64,000 nucleotides of DNA. It comes from Scedosporium boydii (Eukaryota; Ascomycota; Sordariomycetes; Microascales; Microascaceae). The stretch covers positions 37,822 through 101,821 of the forward strand of contig NJFT01000151.1 in assembly GCA_002221725.1 (NCBI GenBank), read 5' to 3'. The position numbers were made by a program, and so were the translations under genes. This document shows, one piece after another, positions 1 through 11,832 of the stretch. Under the pieces are notes generated by a model. It did not search any database. It was not told where the DNA came from and saw only the letters and a list, made by a program, of their open reading frames with translations. The first letter of the stretch is position 1; the number at the start of each line of letters is the position of its first letter.

Positions 1-1513
1 ATCAAGGTCGTCCGGCTCCGCTTCCCGAAACATATCCTCGAAACTAGAACACTTGACAACGAGGTGCCGTCTATCCCTCCACGCCACGGCAAAGTCCACC
101 GCGTTGCGCGCCGTCCATAAATAGGTCGACAGCGTCCACTCCTCGCAGAGCAGCGTGTCCTCGCACGAGGGCGGGCCCTTACAGCTCAGGATTTGGTAGG
201 CAACTAGGAAGTGCAGGGTGAAAAGGCAGGTGCGACGCGCAGACTCCGTAAAGATCCACGAGCGCCAAAAGGCCTCGGTCTCGGTGATGGGGAAGAGGGG
301 TAATTCCCGCGTGCTGTTGGTGAGATTGGTGAGATTGCTGGATCGGCTCTCGTGGGCCGATATGACTGGCAGTAGGGCCGTTGACGCCTCCCTGAGGAGG
401 GGTATGGTGCTCTCGGCAGAGGCGCGGAAATGGATGTCGCCGTCCAGGATGCCCATCAGGTGATAGACCAGGAGGGCCTGGCAGCGAGCGACGGCTTCCA
501 GCGGGGAAGACGGGATGGGGGACTCGGCTAGCTCTTTGGTGCGGGACATGATAATCCTCATAATGAAGGGCTTATTGAGGCTGTTCCTGGCATTGTACAT
601 GGCACAGCATGCAATAGCATCTACGGGCGGAAGGAAGTAGGTTAGCACACGCCCCCCAGCAATAAAGGAGTCAGGTGGCCCACACACAAACGCGTAGGGG
701 GTGAGAAACAGCACGGAAACAGGGGAACAGGGAGACAAGGAACGCTCGGCACAGTAACAAGAGTATACAATACACCATGAAGCAAAGGAACGAGGGCGTG
801 CGGGAGTAGATGAGTGGATGTAGATAGATACCTTGAACAGACTTCGGCATATTATCTTCGTACAGAGACGAGTGGCACCAAGGCGCCCGGAGCTCCTCGA
901 CGAGCATCTTGGGCGTCCTGCGAAGCAACTCGAGCGAATACTCAAGCCTGTCGGCAATGACATGAGGCAGAGGCTCGAAGCACCCAGGATCCGCCCAGCG
1001 AGCCGGTAAACCGATGTCAATGGGGACCAGTTGACCCGTATCACCCGCCATCAGGAGGTCATTATTATTATCCAACCCGGGCAGATTAATCGATCCAGAT
1101 TGAGGAGACGGTTCCTGGACCAGGTCGCACCCATACGACATGGGGTCAACACCATTCATAGAAACCGATTCCCGAGTGAGGAACTCGTCCAGCAGTGCGT
1201 CGAAGGCGAAAGTCTCCGTGGTCTTGTTCAGGACTGGGGTCATCGGCACCGGCGCCTCCAGGATAACAGAAGCCGCATGGATGGAAGAGGGGGTGGTAGG
1301 AGTGCTGGGAGTGCTGGGAGTACTACTGAGGGACGTCAACCTATTGCTGTTATTGGGCCGGATGCCGTGGGGGTAGTGGCACTCAATTCCGCGACCTGCG
1401 CAGCGGAGACAAGAAGGTTGGGCCAAGTCGCAGCGTCTCTTAGCTTTGGTGCACGCAGCGCAGGACTTGCGCCGAGGCGGCGGATTTGCGCGTTCGACAG
1501 CGGTCATCGACAT
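1..1513 (-). CDS. Zn(II)2Cys6 fungal transcription factor (3' end cut by window edge)
   Basis: The protein starts at 1513 and has a binuclear zinc cluster at residues 18-45 with the six cysteines spaced CX2CX6CX6CX2CX6C, followed by a Ser/Thr/Pro-rich linker. A single intron at 621-831 (donor GTATC, acceptor GTAG) joins exon 1 to an exon that stays open to position 1. That exon continues with a sequence typical of the regulatory half of these factors, including WRSWIFTESARRTC followed by a hydrophobic stretch. The family binds CGG-type half sites and regulates metabolism, often of neighbouring genes. It is divergent from the NmrA-like gene, with about 700 bp between start codons. The target is unknown, and the C-terminus lies outside the window. 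The intron is longer than most here, so its exact ends are less certain than the frame itself. Confidence 0.85.
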
Positions 1514-2216
1514 GGCTTGGCTTTCTGCTTTCTGCCCGTTTTCTTCCTTTCAACGGTAGAGGTAGAGAGAGGGGCGAAAACAAGGACGGATACACTGGAT
1601 ATTGTAATATACATGTATCTTGGAAGAAGAAGAACACAGAAAACAAAAAAGGGGATGAACATCATCCCGACTGTTCCTTCCTTCGCGATCATCGTCGTGG
1701 GCACTGCCGCCTGCTGACGGATGCAGACGTCTTTGTAAGCCGGCAACTTCCGAAAGTCTGCGGAACTCCGCCCAAAGACCGCAACTATGACGCTGCAGCT
1801 CCACGATGTGATCTTGTCGTATTGCTCGTTTGCACTTTTTTCTCATCTCAGCGATGATCGTGCTTCGTAATCCCCGAGGGAACGGGTGAATGTAAGCCGA
1901 CTGCCATTCCGAGGTACAGACGGCAAATTCCGTTGTTCGGTGTCACAGTGGAACTCCATCATGGAGATCCGCCCAGGTCTCCATTGCGGAGGTCAATCTC
2001 ACCGGCGTGCGCGGACATGATAAGGCTTGGAAGGATGTCGAGGAGATTGAAATGGTTATAAAAGGCGGCACTGGAAATCGCGTGGAAACATGAAGGGGAG
2101 AGACTGGACATCTCAAATCCATCAGCATCGCAATCGATCACATCAAACCGCTCTCCAAGAAAACCCCGTGTTAGACTTCTATAAACCAATTTCTCATCCC
2201 AATCAATAAAACCACC
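1514..2216. other. Divergent intergenic region, TF / NmrA-like
   Basis: This 703-bp stretch separates two divergent start codons and should hold both promoters. Apart from a TATAAAA element on the NmrA side, no gene or recognisable RNA is visible. Short open frames here have no conserved features. Confidence 0.7.
2057..2063 (+). promoter_or_regulatory. TATA box of the NmrA-like gene
   Basis: A TATAAAA heptamer lies 154 bp before the NmrA-like start codon, in the right orientation and at a plausible distance given a leader of roughly 100 nt. Its role is inferred from position only. Confidence 0.5.
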
Positions 2217-3146
2217 ATGTCTCCCCAAATCTTCGTCTGCGGTGCAACCGGCACCCAAGGCGGCGCCACCGCCCGCCACCTCCGCGCCGCCGGCGCCACC
2301 GTCCACGCCCTCGTCCGAGACCCCTCCTCCCCCAAAGCGCAGGCCCTCGAAGCCCTCGGCGTCAAGCTCTTCCCCGGCAACTACGACGACGCCGAGTCCC
2401 TCAAGGCCGCCCTCGCCGGCTGCACGGGCATCTTCCTCAACTTCTCGCCCTCCTTCACCGACTTTACCCAGGAGACGCGCCACGCTAAGACCGTCATCGC
2501 GGCGGCCAAGGAAGCGGGCGTCAAGCATGCCGCGTACGCCTCTGTCCTTGGCCACGATGAGTTGCCCGGGCTGATGGCGTCTCTTGGGCTAGCCGTCGCC
2601 GCGGCCTTCATCCAGAGTAAGCATGACAATTTCAACGCCATGGTTGAGGCTGGGTTCGATACGTGGACGAGGTTGCAGCCGGGCAAGTTCATGAATGATT
2701 TCATTGCCCCCGGCGTCCCCATGTTTCCTGATCTCGCTGGATCGGGAATTTGGGAATCGGGCATTCGGGCCGAAGACGAGATCCGCCTCGTTGATCCCGA
2801 CGACATCGGCGTCGTCAGCGCCGCTTCGCTACTTGATCCCGAAAAGTACAACGGTCAAAAAGTCGACATCATTTCCGAGATCGTAAGCCCGGTTGAGCTT
2901 GTGAAGACGCTTGCAAAGGTGTCCGGAAAGAAGATCGGCATCGAGATCCTCTCCGAAGAGGAGCTCAAGGCGAGGACCGCTACCAATGTGTATTTGCTCG
3001 GCCAGTGGCTCACGAGGTACTCGGGCATGGGGATCCCCTTGGAGACTGCCAAGAAATGGGGCAGTAAATGCCAGACCTTTGAGAACTTCTTGCTCAGGGA
3101 GAAGGCTACGGTTGATTCCACTTTTGCCAATGTGCCTTCGGCATAG
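2217..3146 (+). CDS. NmrA-like family NAD(P)-binding protein
   Basis: This intronless gene encodes 309 residues. It opens with a beta strand and the dinucleotide-binding loop CGATGTQGG (residues 8-16, GxxGxxG), the hallmark of atypical short-chain dehydrogenases of the NmrA/HSCARG group. The alternating hydrophobic pattern of a Rossmann fold follows. Members either sense NAD(P) redox state and bind regulators such as GATA factors, or act as isoflavone-reductase-like enzymes; the sequence does not decide between these. The canonical YxxxK catalytic pair of SDR enzymes is not evident. The start follows a CACC context and there is a TATA box upstream. It is divergent from a Zn2Cys6 regulator. 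Confidence 0.9.
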   Translation: MSPQIFVCGATGTQGGATARHLRAAGATVHALVRDPSSPKAQALEALGVKLFPGNYDDAESLKAALAGCTGIFLNFSPSFTDFTQETRHAKTVIAAAKEAGVKHAAYASVLGHDELPGLMASLGLAVAAAFIQSKHDNFNAMVEAGFDTWTRLQPGKFMNDFIAPGVPMFPDLAGSGIWESGIRAEDEIRLVDPDDIGVVSAASLLDPEKYNGQKVDIISEIVSPVELVKTLAKVSGKKIGIEILSEEELKARTATNVYLLGQWLTRYSGMGIPLETAKKWGSKCQTFENFLLREKATVDSTFANVPSA

Positions 3147-3425
3147 TGTGCTTGAATTGAGCCCAAGTCTGGTCAGGGCGGGTAATTTCTCGTTGGATTC
3201 TCTGGTCTGGAGAATAATTGACAGGGGCTAATGACCCAGCATCTGTTCTCGGGACTTCGGTAGCATGGGATTGTAGAATCAGTGGAGACTTCGTACCATT
3301 TAGCCTGTTGCTAATTGATGTTAAATCTTCATTATTGCGTTGTATCGTGTCTTGGAAAGAAAAGGGTATCTAACAAAAGCCTCCCGAAAACTCCAGAGCT
3401 GTGACACTCATTCTTTCTCTCTTCT

Positions 3426-6400
3426 TCATTCATAAGTTCGTCCCACCTCTGGCCGAACCACTCCATTCTCGACCGTACCAAACGTCAAATGCCCAATCCC
3501 CATGCTTGATTCCTTTCTCGCAGAGAAGAGCTGAACCGAAGCTGACCGATCCCCAAGAGGAACAATCGTAGCAACCACGCCCCATCTCAACTTCCTCCTC
3601 GCCAACCTCAACCTTGCCTTCCGCGCCTCCTTGTCATTCTTAAATTCCTGCATTATCATCACACCGTCCTGGGTGACGGCGCTTTGAGGACGATAAGGCG
3701 TCGCCGGCGTAGATGTTGGCATCGAGTCAGCATTCTCGTTAGCTGCCCATGGGAGTCTCCTTCCGGGCTGTGACGCGGGGGTTATGATACTAAGCCCACT
3801 GACGGGTAACTTCCGCCTCGATTCATTGAGGCGAATGGTTTGGACCAGGGGTGAAATCTTCTCGTCCTTATAGCTATCGACCCAGGGTGCTGCTGGTGGC
3901 TCTAAACCGGGGGTCGGAAGTGGGGGTGCCTGATCATGCTGATGGTTCGGCTCGAACTTCATCTGTCCCCAAACCGAAGGCGGCCTGGTTTGCTCAGTGG
4001 AAGGCGGTGTGGGTGGCTCGATAATTGTTCGCGCGTCAGACGTCGCTCGCCGGCGATAAGAAGATTCAGGCCTTGTGTCGTTCGCTGACGGCAAGGACGT
4101 GCGATCGTGCTCTCTTGGCGTAGGTGGGACGATTGTGTTTGCGTCAGATGCCGCCCGTGAACGTGCCGATACCAGTGACCTGGTGTCTGCTGCTGACCTC
4201 GCGTTATAAATTGACGAAAGTGGTCTTGTCTGCCGATACGGCGTTGGGGTCGGCGGTTCGAGTGTCTGGGTCTCGGACATTGCCCGAGGACGATACGAAG
4301 CAACCGACCTCGTGTCCCGTGGAGACCTCGCATCATATGGAGATGGCAACGGCCATGCTTGGAGCAAAGGCGTTGGGGTCGGAGGCTCGACCAACTGCGC
4401 ATCTGACATGGCTCGAGGCCGATACATCGACATCGCCATCGACCTCGTGTCTCTTGGAGATCTTTCTTCAAAGGGTGATGCAGGGCCCATAAGTTTCTGG
4501 CCTTCTACGGCTTGATCCTGTATCCAGGGCGACTTAAATACAAACGGGGAATACGGAGCGCTGCTTAGCCGAGCCTCGTTTCCAATCGGACGAGCATGGC
4601 ATGCCGCCGAAATCACCCGTGAGTTGGCTCCAGCAATAACCATGTCGCCCTTCAGTTTGGTAAAAGAGATGAATAAAGGCAGGAGCGCGAGAACGAACGA
4701 AACAATGCTAAGGATTAGCAATGCTTTGACAGAGTAGCTGAGAGCGACGAGAGTATTTGGCTCGAAACCGATGCCGTCCTCAACATCACGGAGACCGGCT
4801 CCGTCTTTTCCAAGATAATCTAGTAAACATCATGTTAGAAAAGAGCTTAAGGCAATATTGGCATCCAAGTTTAGACTTACTACCCTCGAAGATGCTCAGG
4901 AAATACGTGTTTGACAGAACCCAATGGAGTAGCCCGCTGATAATAATAAGAAGGATGCTAGCTGTGAAGGGCAACTGGAGACGGTAGGTTGAAACCTGCG
5001 AGCCTTTGGGCGTCGTTACCCTCAAGGGTTGATACGCGAGACTGTACGAGTTCCACTCCTTCTCAACAAAGAAACGAGTGACAAGCCCGTTATAGTGATA
5101 GTAACAAGCCGCCAACACTACTTGAGGCTTGTTCGCAAAGAGAAGCGCTAGAGGAAACGAGTTCTCCGGGACATCCAGGCTCGTCATACGTCCATTCTCC
5201 GAGTTCCTGGGACCGAATCTAAAGTAAGAAAAGACGAGGATGCTCAGTGCCCAAAGGTGGAAGGCGTAAGTAAGAAACCAACTGAGCAATGAGACAGCGG
5301 ACCCCTTGTAGTTGGCTCTCTTCGTCCACTCGCGTGGAGTGGCAAGGCCGAAACTAGCATTTCCTTTCTTCCTCATAATGTATCGTGAGACCAAAGTTGG
5401 TTTATCGGAGATGGTTAGGGTGCACATATTCTTCGTTGTAGGGTCCGGATCGGCAATAAACGAAGCAATGGCGTCTCCAGGGGTTACCAACGTGTCATCC
5501 GTAATGTTCTTCAGAACAAGGCTGGGGCGAGTCAGCGATTTGGACATCACCTCGTAGTGCCATAGCAAAGCAGACTTACAGAGATAGCGTTGCGATCAAG
5601 GCAATGCAAAGTGCTGAGAGACCCATCATAAGAGGAGAAACCCCTAATTTGCACAGCGGCCTTGACTCCTGAGCAAGGCAGTATTGGACGTCCAGATTAT
5701 TAAATTCATCGAACCGGAATCCGTCCCGAGGCAATCTGGATATCTGTTCCCCTGATTCGTCTTGTAATTCCTGGAATTGGATCGTCCATGTCTTGTTGTT
5801 CTCCGGGTTATTCAAGGGATCGTCGATAACGAGAGCATCGTGGGCCCCCAACGCACGCCCGCAAGACTGTATGCATGCCTTGCTGCCTTTTGCGGGCCGG
5901 GAAATCATCTCGCACACTGTAGAGAACCACAGCGAGTTCACTTGATTGGCCGGTATTAGGCTGTCCCAGTCAGATGCGGCGGAGGGACTGAGATCAAATA
6001 CTTGAGATCGCGTCCATCCTCTGGTGTTCGTGGTTCCTGCCGTGTTCACCACGACGATGAGATCCTTGAAGTTTTGTCCGCCGTGGCATTTGAGGTACTT
6101 CTTCCGGCAACTTGCAGGCTCGAGGCGCCTCCAAGTCGTTGCGGTTGCTGCAATAGCTTCAAGTTCGCGGACTGCCTGAAGAGTATTTTCCAGAAACGAG
6201 CTAGCGTTAACTTCGCGACCGTATCCCGGTTCGAATCCTGGAAGAGCAAGACTGGCTCCGGGAGGAAAGAATCCTGCGCCGTTCACGAAAGGCTCAGCAG
6301 CTATCGTCAGATTCCACAGTCTTCCTGGGAAATCAGTCGTGAACACAGCGCTGTTAAAGAGCATGTGGACGGGAAGCGAAGCAATGAGCAAGCACAGCCA

Positions 6401-6781
6401 TGCAAAGACCTTGAACTTTGACAGCACGAAGAACAGGTTTGTGAGAGATGGCACCCCAATCTCCACGGACCTGCCCTTCGTGTGTGCTGCATCGATTTCT
6501 TCTCGGTTCGGCGAGTTGAGGACCTGCATTGAGAAATTCGCGGCCGAAAAGACGAGTGTCGCTACAATATTTAGGATCAAGTGAATCGCGAAGTTGTATA
6601 TTCTCGTCCTATCGCAGTCCCCCCCGAAGAAAAGGTAGTTGCCCATAAACGATTGAGTCTGCTCGCCGACAAAGAAGGTTGAGATGACAAGGCCTGCGAA
6701 GAGCAGTGCCAGGAGAAGGATGTTGACTCCAGCCGCGCGCCTCCAACCCGCTGCCTGGGAAAGAACGAAGAAGCCGGCCAT
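3426..6781 (-). CDS. DUF6536 multi-pass membrane protein with proline-rich repeat tail
   Basis: Three exons (6781-5580, 5521-4881, 4819-3426) give 1078 residues. The introns have GTAAGT donors and CTGAC or CTAAC branch sites. The N-terminal half carries the fungal DUF6536 signature: a GWRRAAGVNILLLAL start, a conserved HLILNIVATLVFSAANFSMQ helix and the following EEIDAAH. About seven hydrophobic helices are spread over exons 1-2, with a large soluble, Cys-containing loop between the third and fourth. Exon 3 is a long cytosolic-looking tail with four degenerate repeats rich in RSPRDTRS and EPPTPTP, and it ends in a conserved block near GHLTFGTVENG. The family function is unknown. An in-frame stop precedes the ATG; an upstream open stretch at 6900-7031 could be an extra 5' exon, but I found no in-phase junction. 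The second donor could alternatively be 3 bp upstream. Confidence 0.85.
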
Positions 6782-8034
6782 GATGGTCTAGTGGCCGCGG
6801 CAGTAGAATACCCTCAAATGGGTGATGTTGGCTATCGTAGATGCGTGAATAGCACCATTTGCTTCGATGAATTAAGAGAACGTACGATGAAGCACAGCCG
6901 GGGGGAGACGGCGTAAGGTTGTAGTCCCAGAGCAGATCAGTATGGCGTATGGCCCTTGGCTTCAACCCGTCCTCTCTTAGGATACCTCCGATCCCCCTCT
7001 CTCTCCACATGCGACGAGCGCGGGAGATCACACTGGTCCCCGCGCTTCTGTCTGATTTTCATGGTTAACCGGAAGCTCTGGCCAACATGCGGCATTTGAG
7101 TGAGTAGAGGGGATCAGGTAAATTGTCAAGCAAGGTAAAGCGTTCGGACCCAGCAGACTGGCAAAGGGCGATGCTCGAGTCAATCCACATTTATCCCGAT
7201 CCTACTCTATGCATCCGCCCGCACCCAAGAACGGGCAGGAATCGAGCCGCTGCGAAGCTGAAACGCGAGGGGCAGCCACGGCCCGGCAAGTTCCATGCCT
7301 TCAGTTGCTTAAATTCACAAACTCCCAGGTTCGCGAGAATCATGGTAGCATCACGTCTGAAATCGTGTCGCAAGGGTGTCCCAGTCCTGCATAACCACAT
7401 AGGGCTGCTACCAACGTCATTCCAGTCCCACCAATCGAGATCTGTCTCTCTGCCCACCCCGCGCTCGAACGCGGCGGCGATTCTGTTCGAAAATTCCTGG
7501 TATTTATTCCGGACAATTATCGCAAGGAGATCGAGATCCCCAGGACATAAAATAAATTCTCCGTCACGAGGAATTCCTGGCCAGTATTGTCATGATATCC
7601 CGACCTGCCACGATGATCGCAGTCTCCTGCAGCGCAAGGACCGCCCGCACCAGTGTTTGACAAGCTCGTGGCACCGCTGGTCGTCTGTGCAGTAGTCCCC
7701 TTGCCGTCCTGGAAAGCAGATGAAACCAACACTTCCAGCAATGACGGTTTGTGCACGACAACTAGTGCCCACGACCATGACTGTGACATCTCAACTCGTA
7801 ACAGGTCAAAAGGCGGCCCTTGAGAGAAACGTCAGATGGTTTTCTCTTACCACATGAATTGAAAGCCGGCAACATCAGCACGAGTAAAAATCAGATTTCT
7901 CTTGCTCTCAGGAAGAGTGACAGTTCATGCATACAAAAGACGAAGATCAGACCGTTGCCCACCAGTTTGACCACTAATGCATCTCAACGTAAGGAAATGA
8001 GATCGATCATGCTGAAGCCAACCTGTGCATACAT
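6782..8034. other. Intergenic region between DUF6536 gene and monooxygenase
   Basis: 1.25 kb lies between the start of the DUF6536 gene and the 3' end of the monooxygenase. It holds the DUF6536 promoter. A short cysteine-rich minus-strand frame at 7590-7778 is discussed among the findings. A long plus-strand open stretch near 7123-7695 lacks an ATG start and any known motif, and I do not call it. Confidence 0.6.
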
Positions 8035-10096
8035 CTATACGAACTTTCTCTTCCACTCATCGTTGATGTCGATGTAATCTTCCGGCCCGTACGGATCCGT
8101 AATTTCCTTCAACCACCCACGTTTTCGATGGACTTGGAGACCGAGATCCGACATCAAGACATCCATGTACGGAACGGCGTCAAACACAAAATCAGGAAAC
8201 CTCTCACCATGGTCTGCAGGGTGCCTCCACTTCCCAAACCTGTTGTACAGCACTGTCTCGTATTGGAGATCGTCCAGCGTCAACTTCTCTTCCCTAACTA
8301 CCTGTCCCACCTCGCCCACAGCCTCCGCCGCATTAACCGCAAGAACGCCGCTCGGGTCACGCGCGAGCTTTCCGCCGAAGTAGGCTGCGATCCACAGACC
8401 CTGGATGTGAGCGCAAAGGGCATTGCTGAAATTCGTGAGGCCCCCTGCCACCGCGAAGTCCTTCGTACGTAGGAACTTAGGGGACACGGGCGCGATAAAA
8501 TGGTAGAGAAGAGGTGGACTGAGGGGCGACTCGGGTGCATCAGGCTCATCAGTACTGAACGCCTCCTGTTGTATAAGGGGCTTGTAGCGTTTGTTAAATT
8601 CCGGAGGGCTGCGGAGACTCGGGAACCGCTGCAAAATTTCTCTGTCGGCCCCCTCAAATAGTCCGACCTGTGAGGCCAGATCATGCTCATCATCCCCATT
8701 TTGGACGAGGTGAGGGAGCCCGATTTCCCTCTCGACGCCCTCTGGGAACATCTTCAAGGCAGGGGCATGCTTCCAGCCGGTCGCGCAAAGCATTCCGTCG
8801 GAATCGAGAACATCCCGCGTCGCGTTGGCTAAGTGCACTTTCCCTTCGCTCAAGTAATCGAGATCCGAAATATGCACCTTAACGATGCCGCTCCGGACTA
8901 ATTCGAAGAAGTCCGTGTCATAGTTGAGGATGCTGAAGGTGCAGGCAGTGAACATGGCGCTGGTCCATGGCTTGAGCTTCGACACCTCGGCATGCTTATC
9001 GAAACCACAAAGGTCATGAACATCGGAGCCAAGGATTTTCCAAAAAGCATTCGTAACTGCGCGTCCTATCGCCGTACCATGGAGAAATGAGCGGATCATG
9101 GAGTAGCCACCATCTGCACTCCAGATGCAGGGGCTGAACCAAGTAAGCAATCGAGTATCTAGGGATACAAGTTAATCATCCTAGATGATATGTAGAAAAA
9201 TGTCATCGACAGAATCAGGAGGTAAGACATACTGACAAGCTTTTCCAGCCATAATTTCAAGGGAGTCACGAACGGCGGCGCCATCCAACAGCTTCCATGG
9301 CCCGACTCTGCAATCTCGTCCGTCAACTTCATGACCGGCAAAGTTTGCTGCTGTGTCTCGGTACTTACCACGAATGATCCAATCAATGTGAACACCCTTG
9401 GTCCCGTAGGCGTAGACAGCATCCCAAGCAGACTTTGTACCCCCAAACACAGTCATTCTCTTCGTGTGTTCCGGGCTAACAGTCTCTGAATGTTTGAGAA
9501 AGTCCTTCGCATGAAACAGGGGCCTGGCGAAGTCCTCTTGTCCTTTGATATGTGGCATAAATGGCTCTGATGTCAGCCCAGTTGCAAGTACGAGGCGGCG
9601 GGCGAAGATCATCGATTCCTCGCCCTTCACATCTTGTCGGTCCGACCTATCTACTGGACGGATTGTCAAAACCCATCCTCCCCCCGGCTGGTGCTCGGCA
9701 GATAGCACATGTGTCCCACAACGTATGTCGTCGAAAAAGCCGAATCTTTTTGTGTACTCGGTTAGGTATTCATGAATGGCTTGCCCCGTGGGATGCTGGC
9801 GTGGCTGGATACCAAATACAGCAGGATCCATGGGGAAGTCGGGGAATTCGTAGGTTCCTAGGAGGTTATTTGACTTGAGCCCGGGATAGAGCCGGTGCTC
9901 AGCCCATACGCCTCCAATAGTCGAAGCGTAATCCAAGACGGCGATGGCATGGTCGGGATGAAGCTCGCGATACTGTTTGGCAGCAGCAAGACCATACCAG
10001 CCTAGATTGAATATTCAATGAGCACATTCATGTGAGAGCAACCCAAAATGAAGTTGACTTACCCGCCCCCACAACAACAAGGTCTAGTTTTTCCAT
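8035..10096 (-). CDS. FAD-dependent monooxygenase / flavin oxidoreductase
   Basis: Four exons (10096-10063, 10001-9369, 9307-9233, 9158-8035) give 621 residues. Exon 1 encodes the first strand and part of the FAD loop; the joined loop is VVVGAGWYGLAAA, with the three glycines at residues 10, 12 and 15. A second dinucleotide-like motif, VFGGTKSAWDAVY, precedes exon 3. The third exon is required by the conserved WMAPPFVTPLK block, which lies in a different frame from exon 2. The fourth exon opens with TRLLTWFSPCIW. This resembles fungal class-B-like flavin monooxygenases. The diagnostic FMO fingerprint FxGxxxHxxxY is not obvious, so the exact reaction (hydroxylation, N-oxidation or Baeyer-Villiger) cannot be stated. 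No backbone biosynthetic gene lies next to it. Confidence 0.85.
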
Positions 10097-11832
10097 AACT
10101 TATTGGTAAGTTCTTCTGACTCTGTTGATGGGAGTCTGTTCCTTTCGGGCTGATAACGATCTTTGTCCCAGTCCCAGATATCCTGAATTATTAGTCGAGT
10201 GTGGGTGAATCCGATGTGGTACGAAATGTATTTCAAGGCGACCTGGCTCTTAACGCACTCTAACTATTTCGACTCGATTGTGACGCTGGCTATTAGGAAA
10301 AGCTGGAGATCAAGAATAGAATCGTCGAGGGCGGTCTTCCGCATCGCTGATATAAACGGGGGCTGGAACCCTCCCAAGTTTCGTCGTTCGTCGAGGATGT
10401 GACCTTTGACCGGACCAACCAATCGCCCCCGCGACAATGCTTTCCAAAGGAAGGAATGTAAGATGTAAGCTTCCTTCCATCAAAATCTTACCCCGCTGGG
10501 TAATTGGGCCGACTTTGAAAGGCGGCTGACAAGACTTCATTGAGGAGGTACAGACCATGCACTCGATCCACCGTTATGCCAGGCTTGTTGTAGGGACTGA
10601 GTCAGCGTCGCATGCATCCCGAAAAGCACATGAATACTGGGTGCATGTCCTGAATACATGCTTTGGACGTAGGTAAATCATTGGGAGGGCTCGATTGTTG
10701 TAGAACCAAGGGAGTCTCTGAGGAAAGCGGATCCAAGCACGCAAGGCCCGTTTGACCGAATAGCTACCCGGATCGGGAGCCAGTAAAGTAGTTGGCTGCC
10801 TCCTGGAGCCTAGAATGCCGGGCTGACAACGTGCTCCGTGAGCGAGTCTGACCATGTCAGACTCTCAAAGCTCGGAATTCGGCGCCGTTTGTCTAGCACA
10901 GCTTTGGGCAATGCAAGCCCGGGGGACCAGGGCGAAGACCTCGGAGTGTCAACACAGACAGTATACCGATTGCTTTGTGTGTGGTGATTCTAGAAGGCAG
11001 AATTCATCGTCTGTATGAAGCTCTTGCGGAGTCCGTAGAGAGGGATATGAATGATCCACGGGGGCTTCGGAGAGAGCTTCGACTGGGAAGCCCAACTTGG
11101 TACGTACCATCGAAGGGTGGAAACAGCATCTGGGTGGTTGGGCAATTCGAAGGCCACTACTCCATGCCCGGAAAGTTCATCTCAACAACTTGAATACGCT
11201 CCCTCTGGAAGGAGATGGAAATGGGAGATGACGAAGATTAACGTCCAGAAACAATGAAGCGAAGTCGCGCCGATGATGTCAACATCGAGGGTACGTAGTG
11301 CTTACAAACAGTACTTTGATGTCCAAGACCGAACCCACGATTGTGCCTGCTTCAATAGCCCGGCCGATATCGTGAGGCTTTGGCAGGTTCGTGCTCCATT
11401 GATCCATTGATCCCTTGATCCATTGCTATGACATTGATCTGCCTCCGAACTACATTTTTCAGTCCATCCCTGGGACCCAACATCAGACTCCATCGTATAC
11501 CCCGTTCAAAGTCCGAAACGATATTCTTTGTCATGGCAAACGCCGCCACTTCATCCCTCTCGTCCTCGGCTCCATGAATCATAATTTCGACAATCGCTTG
11601 ATAAAAAAATATTCCTTATCCGAAGTATCACACCCATGTATCGATCCGCTCGACGCCGACCCTCCCTCGCCTGGTCACGACGCCCATCGCCACCAAAACG
11701 GAGGAGAACAGGCCGGGAGGCCTTCAGGAGAGTATCGGGGTGTCTGCAGTTCTATCCTCCTCCCAACAGTATCGCCCCTCAGGGGCATCTGTTGTTTTCC
11801 GCCCATGAAGGTTTCGAGTCAAGCACCTAGGG
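10097..11832. other. Intergenic region, monooxygenase / small membrane protein
   Basis: 1.7 kb between divergent starts. No supported gene is visible. It includes a TGAGTCA AP-1/Gcn4-type palindrome near 10600, about 500 bp upstream of the monooxygenase, and a short run of ATTGATCC-like repeats near 11398-11430. Open frames here are short and show no conserved composition. Confidence 0.55.

Noticed and set aside
6229..6239. Exact tRNA B-box consensus GGTTCGAATCC
   Set aside because: It lies inside the DUF6536 coding exon, and no cloverleaf or A box forms around it; it is a chance match on the non-coding strand.
6609..7031. Upstream minus-strand frame as a possible 5' exon of the DUF6536 gene
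   Set aside because: A GTACGT donor is present, but no acceptor restores the frame of the conserved start; the ATG at 6781 already precedes the conserved block.
7123..7695. 190-codon plus-strand open frame
   Set aside because: It begins at a non-ATG codon, has no domain-like pattern, and overlaps other spurious frames.
9181..9307. Reading exon 2 of the monooxygenase straight through to 9181
   Set aside because: That frame loses the conserved WMAPPFVTPLK block; a GTAAGT...GCAG intron (9308-9368) restores it and gives a total length divisible by three.
1..10096. Secondary-metabolite cluster (Zn2Cys6 factor, NmrA-like, monooxygenase)
   Set aside because: No polyketide synthase, NRPS, terpene cyclase, DMATS, P450 or transporter is present; co-location alone is not enough.
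11398..11440. Short ATTGATCC-like repeats
   Set aside because: Only about three imperfect copies; too short to support a repeat array or CRISPR-like structure.
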